Origin: Streptomyces triculaminicus | GTDB taxonomy: Bacteria > Actinomycetota > Actinomycetes > Streptomycetales > Streptomycetaceae | NCBI RefSeq assembly: GCF_017349075.1 | Contig: NZ_JAFMOF010000003.1 | Span: 372,001 to 436,000, forward strand | Reading direction: 5' to 3' | Length of the DNA: 64,000 nt | Shown here: positions 47,941 to 58,144 of the stretch, piece after piece | Position numbering within the stretch: the first letter of the stretch is position 1 | Layout of the letters: each line of letters begins with the position of its first letter | The notes under the pieces: model-generated | The model's input: only the letters and a program-made list of their open reading frames with translations | What the model was told of the DNA's origin: nothing | Database searches by the model: none | Translations under genes and position numbers: made by a program

Positions 47941-48861
47941 ATGGGTGCTCAGATCCGGGTCTACAAGAGGCGGATCAAGACCGTCTCCGCGACCAAGAAG
48001 ATCACCAAGGCGATGGAGATGATCGCCGCCTCGCGCATCGTCAAGGCACAGCGCAAGGTGGCCGCGTCCGCTCCGTACGCCGGTGAGCTCACCCGGGCAG
48101 TGACCGCGGTTGCCACCGGCTCCAACACCAAGCACGCCCTGACCACCGAGGTGGAGAACCCGGTCCGGGTCGCGATCCTGCTCGTCACGAGCGACCGCGG
48201 CCTGGCCGGCGGCTACTCCTCCAACGCGATCAAGGCCGCCGACCTGCTCACCACCCGCCTGAAGGCGGAGGGCAAGGACGTCGTCACGTACATCGTCGGC
48301 CGTAAGGGCGTCGCGTACTACGGCTTCCGTGAGCGCCCGATCGTCGAGTCGTGGACGGGCTTCACCGACAGCCCGACCTACGCCGACGCCAAGCGGGTCG
48401 CCGGCCCCCTGATCGAGGCCGTCCAGCAGGACACGGCCGAGGGCGGCGTGGACGAGCTGCACATCGTCTTCACGGAATTCGTGTCGATGATGACGCAGAC
48501 GCCGGTCGACAAGCGGCTGCTGCCACTGAGCCTGGAGACGACGGCCGAGGAGTCCGAGGCGGTCAAGGACAAGATCCTTCCGCTGTACGACTTCGAGCCG
48601 TCGGACGAGGGCGTGCTCGACGCACTGCTCCCGCGGTATGTCGAGTCCCGCATCTACAACGCTCTGCTGCAGGCCGCCGCTTCCGAGCACGCGGCCCGCC
48701 GCCGGGCGATGAAGTCGGCGACCGACAACGCCGAAGAGCTCATCAAGTCGCTCACGCGGCTTGCCAACGCGGCCCGCCAGGCCGACATCACCCAGGAAAT
48801 CAGCGAGATCGTCGGTGGCGCCAGCGCTCTGGCCGACGCGACCGCGGGGAGTGACCGATAA
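47941..48861 (+). CDS. atpG: F1Fo ATP synthase subunit gamma
   Basis: This 306-aa central rotor shaft has terminal helices MGAQIRVYKRRIKTVSATKK and AEELIKSLTRLANAARQADI that form the coiled coil, and LVTSDRGLAGGYSSN is the conserved core. The stop abuts the atpD start codon directly. Confidence 0.97.
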   Translation: MGAQIRVYKRRIKTVSATKKITKAMEMIAASRIVKAQRKVAASAPYAGELTRAVTAVATGSNTKHALTTEVENPVRVAILLVTSDRGLAGGYSSNAIKAADLLTTRLKAEGKDVVTYIVGRKGVAYYGFRERPIVESWTGFTDSPTYADAKRVAGPLIEAVQQDTAEGGVDELHIVFTEFVSMMTQTPVDKRLLPLSLETTAEESEAVKDKILPLYDFEPSDEGVLDALLPRYVESRIYNALLQAAASEHAARRRAMKSATDNAEELIKSLTRLANAARQADITQEISEIVGGASALADATAGSDR

Positions 48862-50304
<1,443 letters not shown>

Positions 50305-50322
50305 GCCCCGTGCTCTTGACGG

Positions 50323-50349
50323 CCGGGGGCGGGGCTGCCCCGCCCCCGG
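50323..50349 (+). terminator. Hairpin between atpD and atpC
   Basis: CCGGGGGCGGGG and CCCCGCCCCCGG form a perfect 12-bp stem with a CTG loop, 18 nt after the atpD stop. It probably lowers read-through into atpC or protects the upstream mRNA. Confidence 0.65.
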
Positions 50350-50417
50350 TCCGTACGTCCCCTATTCTTTGACCCAACACCCGCCACACCCGGCGGGTGG
50401 AGACCCGAGGAGCCACG

Positions 50418-50792
50418 TTGGCTGCTGAGCTGCACGTCGAGCTGGTCGCGGCGGACCGAAGCGTCTGGTCCGGCGAGGCCACTCTGGTCATCGCGCGTAC
50501 CACATCGGGTGACATCGGCGTCATGCCCGGCCACCAGCCGCTGCTCGGTGTGCTGGAGTCCGGCCCGGTGACCATCAAGACCGCCGACGGCAACGTCGTC
50601 GCCGCGGTGCACGGTGGGTTCATCTCGTTCGCGGACGACAAGCTTTCGCTGCTCGCCGAGATCGCGGAGCTTGCGGACGAGATCGACATCGAGCGCGCCG
50701 AGCGGGCGCTCGAGCGCGCCAAGGCGGACGCCGACGCGGCCGCCGAGCGCCGCGCGGATGTCCGGCTGAAGGCGGTCACGGGCGTTCGCTAG
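50418..50792 (+). CDS. atpC: F1Fo ATP synthase subunit epsilon
   Basis: This 124-aa F1 subunit regulates catalysis. TTG 50418 follows GAGGAG. Beta-barrel domain: LHVELVAADRSVWSGEATLV, TTSGDIGVMPGHQPLLGVLE. A C-terminal helical segment (IDIERAERALERAKADADAA) is followed by a few more residues. It ends the operon before a hairpin. Confidence 0.96.
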   Translation: MAAELHVELVAADRSVWSGEATLVIARTTSGDIGVMPGHQPLLGVLESGPVTIKTADGNVVAAVHGGFISFADDKLSLLAEIAELADEIDIERAERALERAKADADAAAERRADVRLKAVTGVR

Positions 50793-50816
50793 CCCGCGTC
50801 CCGCTTCGAGTACGAC

Positions 50817-50867
50817 CCTCAGCCGCGGACCGGCCTGGACGACCTCCAGGGCGGTCCGCGGCTGAGG
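50817..50867 (+). terminator. Terminator of the atp operon
   Basis: CCTCAGCCGCGGACC and GGTCCGCGGCTGAGG pair perfectly over 15 bp around a 21-nt loop, 24 nt after atpC. Confidence 0.75.
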
Positions 50868-50913
50868 CGATAACGCAGGTGCAGCTCTAGATGATGCGAG
50901 GAGGTCGGTGGAG

Positions 50914-51363
50914 ATGGTCCTCGCTCTGCTCGTGAGCGGCATCGTCGTTCTACTGGTGCTGGTGGGACTCTTCGTCTTCGGGCTGCGCAGGCGGCTCATC
51001 CAGCGGTCCGGCGGGACGTTCGACTGCAGTCTGCGCTGGAACGTTCCCGAGGACGACCCCGGACCCGCCGGAAAAGGCTGGGTGTACGGGGTCGCTCGCT
51101 ACAACGGTGACCGGATCGAGTGGTTCCGGGTCTTCTCGTACGCCCCCCGCCCGCGCCGCGTCCTGCAGCGCGACTCCATCGAGGTGCTGGAGCGGCGCAC
51201 GCCGCAGGGCGAGGAGGAGCTGGCGCTGCTGTCGGACGCCATCGTCCTCGCCTGCCTGCACGAGGGCACCCGCCTGGAGCTGGCGATGAGCGAGGACGCG
51301 CTCACCGGCTTCCTGGCCTGGCTCGAGGCGGCCCCGCCCGGGCAGAGAGTCAATGTCGCCTAA
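50914..51363 (+). CDS. DUF2550 single-pass membrane protein
   Basis: This 149-aa protein has one N-terminal membrane helix (VLALLVSGIVVLLVLVGLFVF) and a cytoplasmic domain (RSGGTFDCSLRW, WVYGVARYNGDRIEWFRVFS). DUF2550 proteins are found just downstream of atpC in many actinobacteria; the function is unknown. ATG 50914 is chosen because GAGGAGGT lies 8 nt upstream; GTG 50908 is too close to it. The last codons and stop are duplicated 65 bp downstream. Confidence 0.88.
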   Translation: MVLALLVSGIVVLLVLVGLFVFGLRRRLIQRSGGTFDCSLRWNVPEDDPGPAGKGWVYGVARYNGDRIEWFRVFSYAPRPRRVLQRDSIEVLERRTPQGEEELALLSDAIVLACLHEGTRLELAMSEDALTGFLAWLEAAPPGQRVNVA

Positions 51364-51428
51364 ATAAGGCTTCTCTCTGGATGGGGGTACCCCCGGACGA
51401 AGTCTGGGGGAGGGTCAACGTCGCCTGA
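51345..51428 (+). repeat. Near-direct repeat of the DUF2550 gene end flanking a G/C-rich hairpin element
   Basis: The 19 bp at 51345-51363 (GAGAGTCAATGTCGCCTAA) and at 51410-51428 (GAGGGTCAACGTCGCCTGA) agree at 16 positions; each encodes RVNVA-stop in its own frame. Between them (51364-51409) lies the perfect palindrome GGGGGTACCCCC (51383-51394) overlapping a second stem, CCCCCGGA/TCTGGGGG. Confidence 0.75.
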
Positions 51429-51454
51429 CGCCGCGGCACGATGCCACGGCGTCA
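51426..51454. terminator. Bidirectional hairpin between convergent genes
   Basis: TGACGCCGCGGC and GCCACGGCGTCA pair with one mismatch around ACGAT. It lies between the DUF2550 gene and the convergent membrane-protein gene. Confidence 0.65.
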
Positions 51455-51460
51455 TGAGGC

Positions 51461-52054
51461 TCAGCTGCGCGTCGTTTCGTGGTGCTCGACCGGCTCCGCG
51501 CCGGCGTCCTTCTTCGGCGCCTTCTTCGGCTCCTTGGGCCAGATCGTGTAGCTCAGCGCGATGACCACATTGATGCCGATCACCCACAGCATCCTCGTCT
51601 GCCACATGCGCAGCGAGCTGGTGTCGCCCCCGTCGCCCACGTACCAGGCGGCCGCCTGCAGCAGGCAGATGGCGACCACCGCGGACAGCACCCACTTCCC
51701 GGCCGTCTTCCACTCGTGCACCGTCCGCGCCATGCCGTACTTCGGCGGCTTCACCGGCGGCGGGCCACCGGCGAAGCGGTGGGCGAAGCGCTGGTCGGCC
51801 CACTTGATCGTGGAGTGGCCGAGCCCGACCGAGAAGCCGATGTAGACCGCGGCCAGGCCGTGCTTCCAGTCGGCCGAGGCGCCGTTCCCCAGGTCGATCG
51901 CGGTGGCGATCAGCAGCACCAGCTCCAGCACGGGCTCGAGCAGCAGCACGGCGATCCCCGCCCGGGGCATCCGGGCGAGATAGCGCAGGCTGAGACCTGC
52001 TGCCAGCAGGAGCCAGAAGCCCACCTCGCAGGCGACGATCAGCGTGACGATCAC
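51461..52054 (-). CDS. Multipass integral membrane protein of unknown function
   Basis: This 197-aa protein has about five hydrophobic segments (IVACEVGFWLLLAAGLSL, AVLLLEPVLELVLLIATAI, LAAVYIGFSVGLGHS, WVLSAVVAICLLQAAAW, MLWVIGINVVIALSYTI). A central cytoplasmic loop contains KPPKYGMARTVHEWKTAGK, and the C terminus is charged. GTG 52054 follows GGAAGGGAGAG. No characterised family is recognised. It is divergent from the chitinase sensor kinase, separated by about 160 bp. Confidence 0.8.
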   Translation of the reverse strand: MIVTLIVACEVGFWLLLAAGLSLRYLARMPRAGIAVLLLEPVLELVLLIATAIDLGNGASADWKHGLAAVYIGFSVGLGHSTIKWADQRFAHRFAGGPPPVKPPKYGMARTVHEWKTAGKWVLSAVVAICLLQAAAWYVGDGGDTSSLRMWQTRMLWVIGINVVIALSYTIWPKEPKKAPKKDAGAEPVEHHETTRS

Positions 52055-52213
52055 GGTTCTCTCCCTTCCCTCGCCTCCAGCGTCACCGCTGTGACCGGGG
52101 TTTTCGTCGTCGCGGGCGACGAGATGGCACTGCATCCTTCGATGTACCGCCGGCCGGTACGGGCGGCCGCCCGGCGGACGGCCGCACCCCGCCCGACGTG
52201 CTGAGATGGAGCC

Positions 52214-53406
52214 ATGCCGGTCCGCTTCCTCCGCCACCCCGCGCGCGTCGACATCCTCATCGCGGTCTCCGGGCTGCTCGGGGGACTGCTGCTGTGGTTC
52301 CTCGGGCTGAGCGAGGGCAAGCCGCTCTTCGGGCTGCCCAAGTGGCTCGTCCTCGTCGCCCTGGTCGTGATGTCGGGCAGCGAACTGCTGCGCCGCCGCG
52401 CCCCGCTGACGGCCCTGGCCATCGGCACGGCGGCCGTGGCGCTGGACCTCTGCACGGGCACGCTCGTCGCCACCGTGGTGATGTACACGGACCTGGTCTA
52501 CGCGGCCGTGCTGTACGGGTCGCCGGCCGTGGCCCGGCGCCTTCCCCGGGCCTGCGAGATCGGCACGGCGCTGGTGACGGCGCTGGCCCTGGTCCTGATA
52601 CAGAAGCCCTCGGCGCTGCTGATCGGCTTCGCCTTCTCGCTGATCACCGTGGCCCCGGCCTGGACCGGGGTGGGCATCCGGGTGCACCGGGACCGGGCCG
52701 AGGCCGCCCGGCTGGCGGCCGAGAGGACCGCGCTGCTGGCCGAGCTGGACCGGCGCGAGGCGGTCGGGGCGGAGCGCGCCCGCATGGCGCGCGAGCTGCA
52801 CGACATGGTCGCGGGCCATCTGTCCGCCATCGCCATCCACTCCTCGGCCGCGCTGTCGATCGGCGAGCCGGAGGCGTCCCGGGAGGCGCTCGGGGTGATC
52901 CGGGAGAACAGCGTGCAGGGCCTCGCGGAGATGCGCCGGCTGATCGGCCTGCTGCGCGAGCAGACGAAGGACGCGGACGAACCGGCGGCCACGCCCACGC
53001 TCGACGGCCTCGACGCGCTGCTCGAGCGGGCCCGTACGGCCGTGCGCGACGACCGCTTCTCGTTCGTCCTGCGCGACGAGCGGGGCCCTGGCGCCCTGCC
53101 CGCGCCGGTCGAGCTGGCGGCGTACCGCATCGTGCAGGAGTCGCTGACCAACGCGGTCAAGCACGCGGCGCCGGGCGAGGTGAGCGTGGCGCTGGCCAGG
53201 GACGACGGGGCGCTGGTGGTGCGGGTGGCCAGCGTCCTGGGGAGCGGCCGGGGCCGCGCGCGCCGGGGGCCGGGGCGGGCCTGACCGGCATGCGCGAGCG
53301 CGTCGCGCTGCTGGGCGGCGCGCTGGCCGCCGGGCCGGCGGCGGGGGAGGAGACGTTCTGGGAAGTACGGGCGGAGCTGCCCGTGGACGAGGAGGAGATC
53401 AGATGA
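52214..53406 (+). pseudogene. chiS: ChiS-type NarL-family sensor kinase with apparent 1-base deletion
   Basis: This is a histidine kinase of about 397 aa if one base is restored. Four to five N-terminal membrane helices precede a HisKA_3 domain with the phosphoacceptor His in RARMARELHDMVAGHLSAIA and a HATPase N box LAAYRIVQESLTNAVKHA. At about 53233 the frame moves by -1. Adding one G gives VASGPGERPGPRAPGAGAG followed by GLTGMRERVALLGG, the conserved last ATPase box, ending at 53406 in a 4-nt overlap with the regulator's ATG. As sequenced the first frame stops at 53284. Its position beside chiR and a chitinase supports the ChiS call. Confidence 0.82.
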
Positions 53407-54062
53407 TCCGCGTCGTTGTCGCCGAGGACCAGGCCGCGGTGCGGTCGGGGCTCGTGCTCATTCTGCGCTCGGCGGCGGACATCGAGGTCGTCGGGGAGGC
53501 GGGCGACGGTGAGACGGCCGTCCGGCTGGCCCGTGAGCTACGGCCCGACCTGGTGCTGATGGATGTGCAGATGCCGCGGCTGGACGGGGTGTCGGCCACC
53601 CGCCTGATCACCGACGAGCGCCTCGCCGACGTGCTGGTGCTGACCACCTTCGACCTGGACGAGTACGTCTTCGGGGCGCTGCGGGCGGGCGCCGCGGGCT
53701 TCCTGCTCAAGGACAGCGAGGCGGCGGACCTGGTGACGGCGGTGCGCACGGTGGCGCGGGGGGAGGGGCTGATCTCCCCGGTCGTCACCCGGCGCCTCAT
53801 CGCGGAGTTCGCGCATCCGACGCCCGTGCGCTCTCCGGGCGCGCCCGACGCGTCCGTGCTCGACGTCCTGACCCGCCGCGAGCGGGAGGTCCTGGCGTGC
53901 GTGGGGGAGGGGCTGTCGAACGCGGAGGTCGCCGGGCGGCTGGGAATGGCCGAGGCGACGGTGAAGACCCATGTCAGCCGGGTGCTGGGGAAGCTGGAGC
54001 TGCGCAGCCGGGTGCAGGCGGCGGTGCTGGCCCGGGAGTTGGGTCTGGTCCAGACCTCTTGA
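53403..54062 (+). CDS. chiR: ChiR-type NarL/LuxR response regulator
   Basis: This 219-aa response regulator has the phosphoacceptor Asp 54 in LVLMDVQMPRLDG and the receiver Lys in GFLLKDSEAADL. The C-terminal LuxR helix-turn-helix is LTRREREVLACVGEGLSNAE...EATVKTHVSRVLGKLELRSR. It is coupled to the kinase gene by ATGA. It lies immediately upstream of a GH18 chitinase, as chiS-chiR-chiC do in S. coelicolor, where this pair controls chitinase expression. Confidence 0.92.
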   Translation: MIRVVVAEDQAAVRSGLVLILRSAADIEVVGEAGDGETAVRLARELRPDLVLMDVQMPRLDGVSATRLITDERLADVLVLTTFDLDEYVFGALRAGAAGFLLKDSEAADLVTAVRTVARGEGLISPVVTRRLIAEFAHPTPVRSPGAPDASVLDVLTRREREVLACVGEGLSNAEVAGRLGMAEATVKTHVSRVLGKLELRSRVQAAVLARELGLVQTS

Positions 54063-54087
54063 CCGTTGGTACGGACCTTCCTACGCT
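54046..54087 (+). promoter_or_regulatory. Chitinase promoter with two 12-bp repeats (DasR-like)
   Basis: TGGTCCAGACCT (54046-54057) and TGGTACGGACCT (54067-54078) are direct repeats 21 bp apart. TTGACC (54059-54064) and TACGCT (54082-54087), 17 nt apart, form a candidate promoter between and just after them, overlapping the chiR stop. The first repeat with flanks matches the DasR dre consensus (ACTGGTCTAGACCACT) at 13 of 16 positions. Such paired repeats are known at Streptomyces chitinase promoters. Confidence 0.7.
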
Positions 54088-54171
54088 CCCTTCACAACGC
54101 GCACCCTCATAACGCGCCCCTTCACCACGCGCACCCCCCACCCTGTCCGGCCCTCACTCGAGGAGCTTGCC

Positions 54172-56235
54172 TTGAGCACAGGAACCACGGGACACGGAAG
54201 ATCACGCAGACGTCTCATCACCCGCGTCATGGCCCGCGCCCCGCTCGCGGCGCTCACCGCACTGCTGCTCCCCCTCGGCCTGGCCGTCGGCCTCGCGGCC
54301 CCCGCCCACGCCGCCCCCGCCGCCACGGCGACGTTCGTCAAGACCTCCGACTGGGGGACCGGCTTCCAGGCGCAGTGGACGGTGAAGAACACGGGCACCA
54401 CCGCCCTCGACGGCTGGACCGTCGAGTGGGACTTCCCCTCCGGCACCACCGTCAGCTCGTACTGGGACGCGCTGGTCAGCGGATCCGGCGGGCATGTGAC
54501 GGCCAGGAACCGCGAGTACAACGGCTCCGTCGCCCCCGGCGCCTCGGTCACCTTCGGCTTCGTCGGCTCGGGCGACGGCGAGCCCTCCGGCTGCCGGATC
54601 AACGGCGCGTCCTGCGACGGCGGATCGCCGTCCGACAGCCCGCCCGGCGCCCCGGGCACGCCCACGGCCGCCTCCGTCACCGCCGACAGCGTCTCGCTCA
54701 AGTGGGGCGCGGCCACGGACGACAAGGGCGTGAAGAACTACGACGTCTACCGGGGCAAGGCCAAGGTCGCCACCGTCGCCAAGCTCGCCTACACCGACAC
54801 CGGCCTGAGCGCGGGCACCGACTACACCTACACGGTCGTCGCCCGTGACACCGCCGACCAGACCGGCCCCGCCAGCGCCCCGCTCAGCGTGCGGACCACC
54901 GGCGGGGGCGGCGACCCCCAGCCGGGCACGGACGCCGTCAAGGCGGGCTACTTCGTGCAGTGGGGCATCTATGGGCGCGGCTACACCGTGAAGTCCCTGG
55001 ACACCACGGGCGCCGCCGGCAAGCTCACGCACATCAACTACTCGTTCTCCAACATCGACCCCGTCAACCTGACCTGCCTCAACGGCGTTACCAAGGCCAC
55101 CAGCCCCAACCCCCAGGACCCCGGCCAGGGCGACGGGGCCGGTGACTCCTGGGCCGACTACGAGAAGGGCTTCGGCGCCGGCGAGTCCGTCGACGGCGTG
55201 GGGGACACCTGGGAGCAGCCGCTGGCCGGCAACTTCAACCAGCTGAAGAAGCTCAAGGCCAAGTACCCCAAGCTGAAGATCAACATCTCGGTCGGCGGCT
55301 GGACGTACAGCAAGTACTTCTCCGACGTCGCGAAGACGGACGCCTCCCGGCAGAAGTTCGTGAAGTCCTGCATCGACATGTACATCAAGGGCGACCTGCC
55401 CACGACGAACGGGCGCGGCGGCGCCGGCGTCGCGGCCGGCGTCTTCGACGGCTTCGACATCGACTGGGAGTGGCCGGGCTCCGAGGGCCACGCCGGCAAC
55501 CACGTCTCCAAGGACGACAAGGCCAACAACACCCTGCTGTTCGCCGAGTTCCGCCGTCAGCTCGACGCGCTGAGCGGCACGACCGGGAAGAAGTACCTGC
55601 TGACCGCCTTCACCCCGGCCGACCCCGCGAAAATCGACGCGGGCTGGGACATCACCACCAAGGACGGCACCCCCAGCGTGCTGGACTACATGGACTTCGC
55701 CAACGTCCAGGGCTACGACTTCCACGGCTCCGGCAGCGACAACAGCTGGGAGCCGAACCGCACGGGACACCAGGGCAATCTCTTCACCGACCCCAAGGAC
55801 CCGTACCCCACGAAGTTCAGCGTGGCCACGACCGTGCAGACCTACCTCGACGCCGGCGTCCCGCCCCGCAAGGTCGTCCTGGGGCTGGCCTTCTACGGCC
55901 GCGGCTGGCAGCAGGTCGCCGACGGCGGCGCGAACGGCGCCTGGCAGAGCGCGGGCGGCGCGGCGCCGGGGCAGTTCCCCGAGGAGGCCGGCACCCGCGG
56001 CTACGACAACCTCCTGGCCTCCGTGCCGAACCTGACGGTCCGCCATGACGAGACGGCGGTCGCGACGTACGGCTACACGGGCGCGGGCGGCCAGTGGTGG
56101 ACGTTCGACGACGCCTGGTCCATCGGCAAGAAGACCGCCTGGCTGAAGTCCAAGGGACTCGGAGGAGTCATGATCTGGGAGATGTCCGGCGACCACGGCA
56201 CGCTGATGAACGCGGTCGTCGGCGGCCTGGGCTAG
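54172..56235 (+). CDS. chiC: Secreted GH18 chitinase with CBM2 and FnIII domains
   Basis: This 687-aa exported chitinase starts at TTG 54172, with AGGAG 6 nt upstream. Signal peptide (about 1-47, Arg-rich n-region, ending APAHA), CBM2 carbohydrate-binding module (about 50-150, FVKTSDWGTGFQAQWTVKN), FnIII domain (about 165-245), then a GH18 barrel with DGFDIDWE (Asp 426 to catalytic Glu 433), ISVGGWTYSKYF, VQGYDFHG and the C-terminal VMIWEMSGDHG. It hydrolyses chitin in retaining fashion via substrate assistance. Regulation is expected from ChiS/ChiR and the DasR-like repeats. Confidence 0.94.
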   Translation: MSTGTTGHGRSRRRLITRVMARAPLAALTALLLPLGLAVGLAAPAHAAPAATATFVKTSDWGTGFQAQWTVKNTGTTALDGWTVEWDFPSGTTVSSYWDALVSGSGGHVTARNREYNGSVAPGASVTFGFVGSGDGEPSGCRINGASCDGGSPSDSPPGAPGTPTAASVTADSVSLKWGAATDDKGVKNYDVYRGKAKVATVAKLAYTDTGLSAGTDYTYTVVARDTADQTGPASAPLSVRTTGGGGDPQPGTDAVKAGYFVQWGIYGRGYTVKSLDTTGAAGKLTHINYSFSNIDPVNLTCLNGVTKATSPNPQDPGQGDGAGDSWADYEKGFGAGESVDGVGDTWEQPLAGNFNQLKKLKAKYPKLKINISVGGWTYSKYFSDVAKTDASRQKFVKSCIDMYIKGDLPTTNGRGGAGVAAGVFDGFDIDWEWPGSEGHAGNHVSKDDKANNTLLFAEFRRQLDALSGTTGKKYLLTAFTPADPAKIDAGWDITTKDGTPSVLDYMDFANVQGYDFHGSGSDNSWEPNRTGHQGNLFTDPKDPYPTKFSVATTVQTYLDAGVPPRKVVLGLAFYGRGWQQVADGGANGAWQSAGGAAPGQFPEEAGTRGYDNLLASVPNLTVRHDETAVATYGYTGAGGQWWTFDDAWSIGKKTAWLKSKGLGGVMIWEMSGDHGTLMNAVVGGLG

Positions 56236-56302
56236 CGCCCGCCCCCGAACCGACCGGGGAGGCGGAGCGGCCCCCCGCCTCCCCGGTCTTCCACCCGTCT
56301 TT

Positions 56303-56494
56303 TCAGCGGTTCTCGCCCGGCACCCACAGGCTGCATTTCCCGGGGGGCAACCCCCGGACCCCCGGCCGCGCCGAGGGCCGCCGCCTCAGCGGTTCTCGCC
56401 CGGCACCCACAGGCTGCATTTCCCGGGGGGCAACCCCCGGACCCCCGGCCGCGCCGAGGGCCGCCGCCTCAGCGGTTCTCGCCCGGCACCCACA
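56303..56494. repeat. 83-bp tandem duplication including the adenosyltransferase gene end
   Basis: Two identical 83-bp units (56303-56385, 56386-56468) are followed by a third partial copy of about 26 bp that forms the last codons and stop of the minus-strand adenosyltransferase gene. Each unit carries the WVPGENR-stop sequence plus a hairpin-forming GGGGGGCAACCCCCGG stretch. The period of 83 puts the copies in different frames. Confidence 0.92.
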
Positions 56495-57041
56495 AGATGT
56501 CGCCGAGCTCCTTGTTCGCCGTCCGCGCGAGGATGAACAGCAGGTCCGAGAGACGGTTGAGGTAGGTGGCCGTCAGGTGGTTCATGATGTCGCCGTGCAT
56601 CTCCAGCGCCGCCCATGTGGAGCGCTCGGCGCGGCGGGCCACCGTGCAGGCCTGGTGCAGCAGGGCCGCGCCCGGCGTGCCGCCCGGCAGGATGAAGCTG
56701 CGGAGCTTCTCCAGGTCCGCGAGGAAGTGGTCGCAGTCGGCCTCGAGCTTGTCGATGTAGGACTGCTCGACCCGCAGCGGCGGGTACTTGGGCTCCTCCA
56801 CGACCGGGGTCGCCAGGTCCGCGCCCACGTCGAAGAGGTCGTTCTGGACCCGTACGAGCACCTTGACGACCTCCGCCGGCAGCTGCCCGAGCGCGATGGC
56901 CACCCCGATCGCGGCGTTGGCCTCGTTCGCGTCGGCGTACGCCGCGATGCGGGTGTCGGTCTTGACGGTGCGGCTCATGTCACCGAGTGCGGTCGTGCCG
57001 TCGTCGCCGGTGCGGGTGTAGATGCGCGTCAGATTGACCAT
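56469..57041 (-). CDS. Cob(I)alamin adenosyltransferase, PduO type
   Basis: This 190-aa trimeric enzyme makes adenosylcobalamin from cob(I)alamin and ATP. The ATP-binding N terminus is RIYTRTGDDGTTAL; further motifs are ADANEANAAIGVAIA, FILPGGTPGAALLHQACTVA, RRAERS and YLNRLSDLLFILAR. ATG 57041 is chosen at MVNLTRIYTRTGDDG; no strong ribosome site is seen. The 3' end is part of the 83-bp tandem repeat, so its transcript runs through two extra copies of its own end. Confidence 0.94.
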   Translation of the reverse strand: MVNLTRIYTRTGDDGTTALGDMSRTVKTDTRIAAYADANEANAAIGVAIALGQLPAEVVKVLVRVQNDLFDVGADLATPVVEEPKYPPLRVEQSYIDKLEADCDHFLADLEKLRSFILPGGTPGAALLHQACTVARRAERSTWAALEMHGDIMNHLTATYLNRLSDLLFILARTANKELGDILWVPGENR

Positions 57042-57284
57042 GGGGACGAGCCTAGCCACGCACCGCCCTCGAGGGCCGCCCACGCCGCACCCAACCTGTG
57101 ATCAGTGTGACTGAAGTGACCCAACTGCACCGTGGGGCGCGCCCCGTGGCCGTCTCGGTGTGACGTCCGTCATCTGGGACGTGACGCGCATCTCTTACTG
57201 CCCACACGTGCGCCGACGGGCGCTAATCTCCGGGCGGAGAGGCGTGAATGCACAGATACATGCACAGGGAGTAAGGGGACAGTG

Positions 57285-58133
57285 GTGGCCAAGAAGCTCG
57301 CCGTCATCGGCGCCGGACTGATGGGCTCCGGGATCGCGCAGGTCTCCGCCCAGGCCGGATGGGACGTCGTGCTGCGGGACGTCACCGACGCGGCGCTGCG
57401 GCGCGGTACGGACGGCATCAAGGCCTCGTACGAGAAGTTCGTCTCCAAGGGGAAGCTGGAGGCCGCGGCCGCCGAGCAGGCGCTGGCCCGGATCACCACG
57501 ACCACCGACCTCGACGCGGCCGCCGACGCCGACATCGTCGTGGAGGCGGTGTTCGAGGACATCGACACCAAGCGGGACATCTTCCGCACCCTGGACGGCC
57601 TGGTGAAGGACGAGACGGTCCTGGCCTCCAACACCTCCGCCATCCCGATCACCAAGATCGCGGCCGCCACGCAGCGCCCCGAGCGCGTCGTGGGCGCGCA
57701 CTTCTTCTCGCCCGTTCCCATGATGCAGCTGTGCGAGCTGGTGCGCGGCTACAAGACCAGCGACGAAACGCTCGCCAAGGCCCGGGAGTTCGCCGAGGGC
57801 GTCGGCAAGACCTGCATCGTGGTCAACCGCGACGTCGCCGGCTTCGTCACCACCCGCCTGATCTCGGCGCTGGTCGTCGAGGCGGCCAAGCTGTACGAGT
57901 CGGGCGTGGCCAGCGCCGAGGACATCGACATCGCCTGCAAGCTGGGCTTCGGGCACGCCATGGGGCCGCTGGCGACCGCCGACCTGACGGGCATCGACAT
58001 CCTTATGCACGCCACGGGCAACATCTACACCGAATGCCAGGACGAGAAGTTCGCCCCGCCGGAGATCATGCGCCGCATGGTGGACGCGGGCGACCTCGGC
58101 CGCAAGAGCGGACAGGGCTTCTACCAGCACTGA
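57285..58133 (+). CDS. 3-hydroxybutyryl-CoA (3-hydroxyacyl-CoA) dehydrogenase
   Basis: This 282-aa NAD-dependent dehydrogenase oxidises L-3-hydroxyacyl-CoA. The Rossmann motif is VIGAGLMGSGIAQVSA; SNTSAIPITKIA, the catalytic His in VVGAHFFSPVPMMQLCELV and GHAMGPLATADLTGID are diagnostic. GTG 57285 has AAGGGGA 6 nt upstream; the adjacent GTG at 57282 is also possible. It stands alone and is followed by a strong palindrome. In Streptomyces such enzymes act in fatty-acid or acetyl-CoA metabolism. Confidence 0.94.
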   Translation: MAKKLAVIGAGLMGSGIAQVSAQAGWDVVLRDVTDAALRRGTDGIKASYEKFVSKGKLEAAAAEQALARITTTTDLDAAADADIVVEAVFEDIDTKRDIFRTLDGLVKDETVLASNTSAIPITKIAAATQRPERVVGAHFFSPVPMMQLCELVRGYKTSDETLAKAREFAEGVGKTCIVVNRDVAGFVTTRLISALVVEAAKLYESGVASAEDIDIACKLGFGHAMGPLATADLTGIDILMHATGNIYTECQDEKFAPPEIMRRMVDAGDLGRKSGQGFYQH

Positions 58134-58144
58134 CGGTCGGACGG

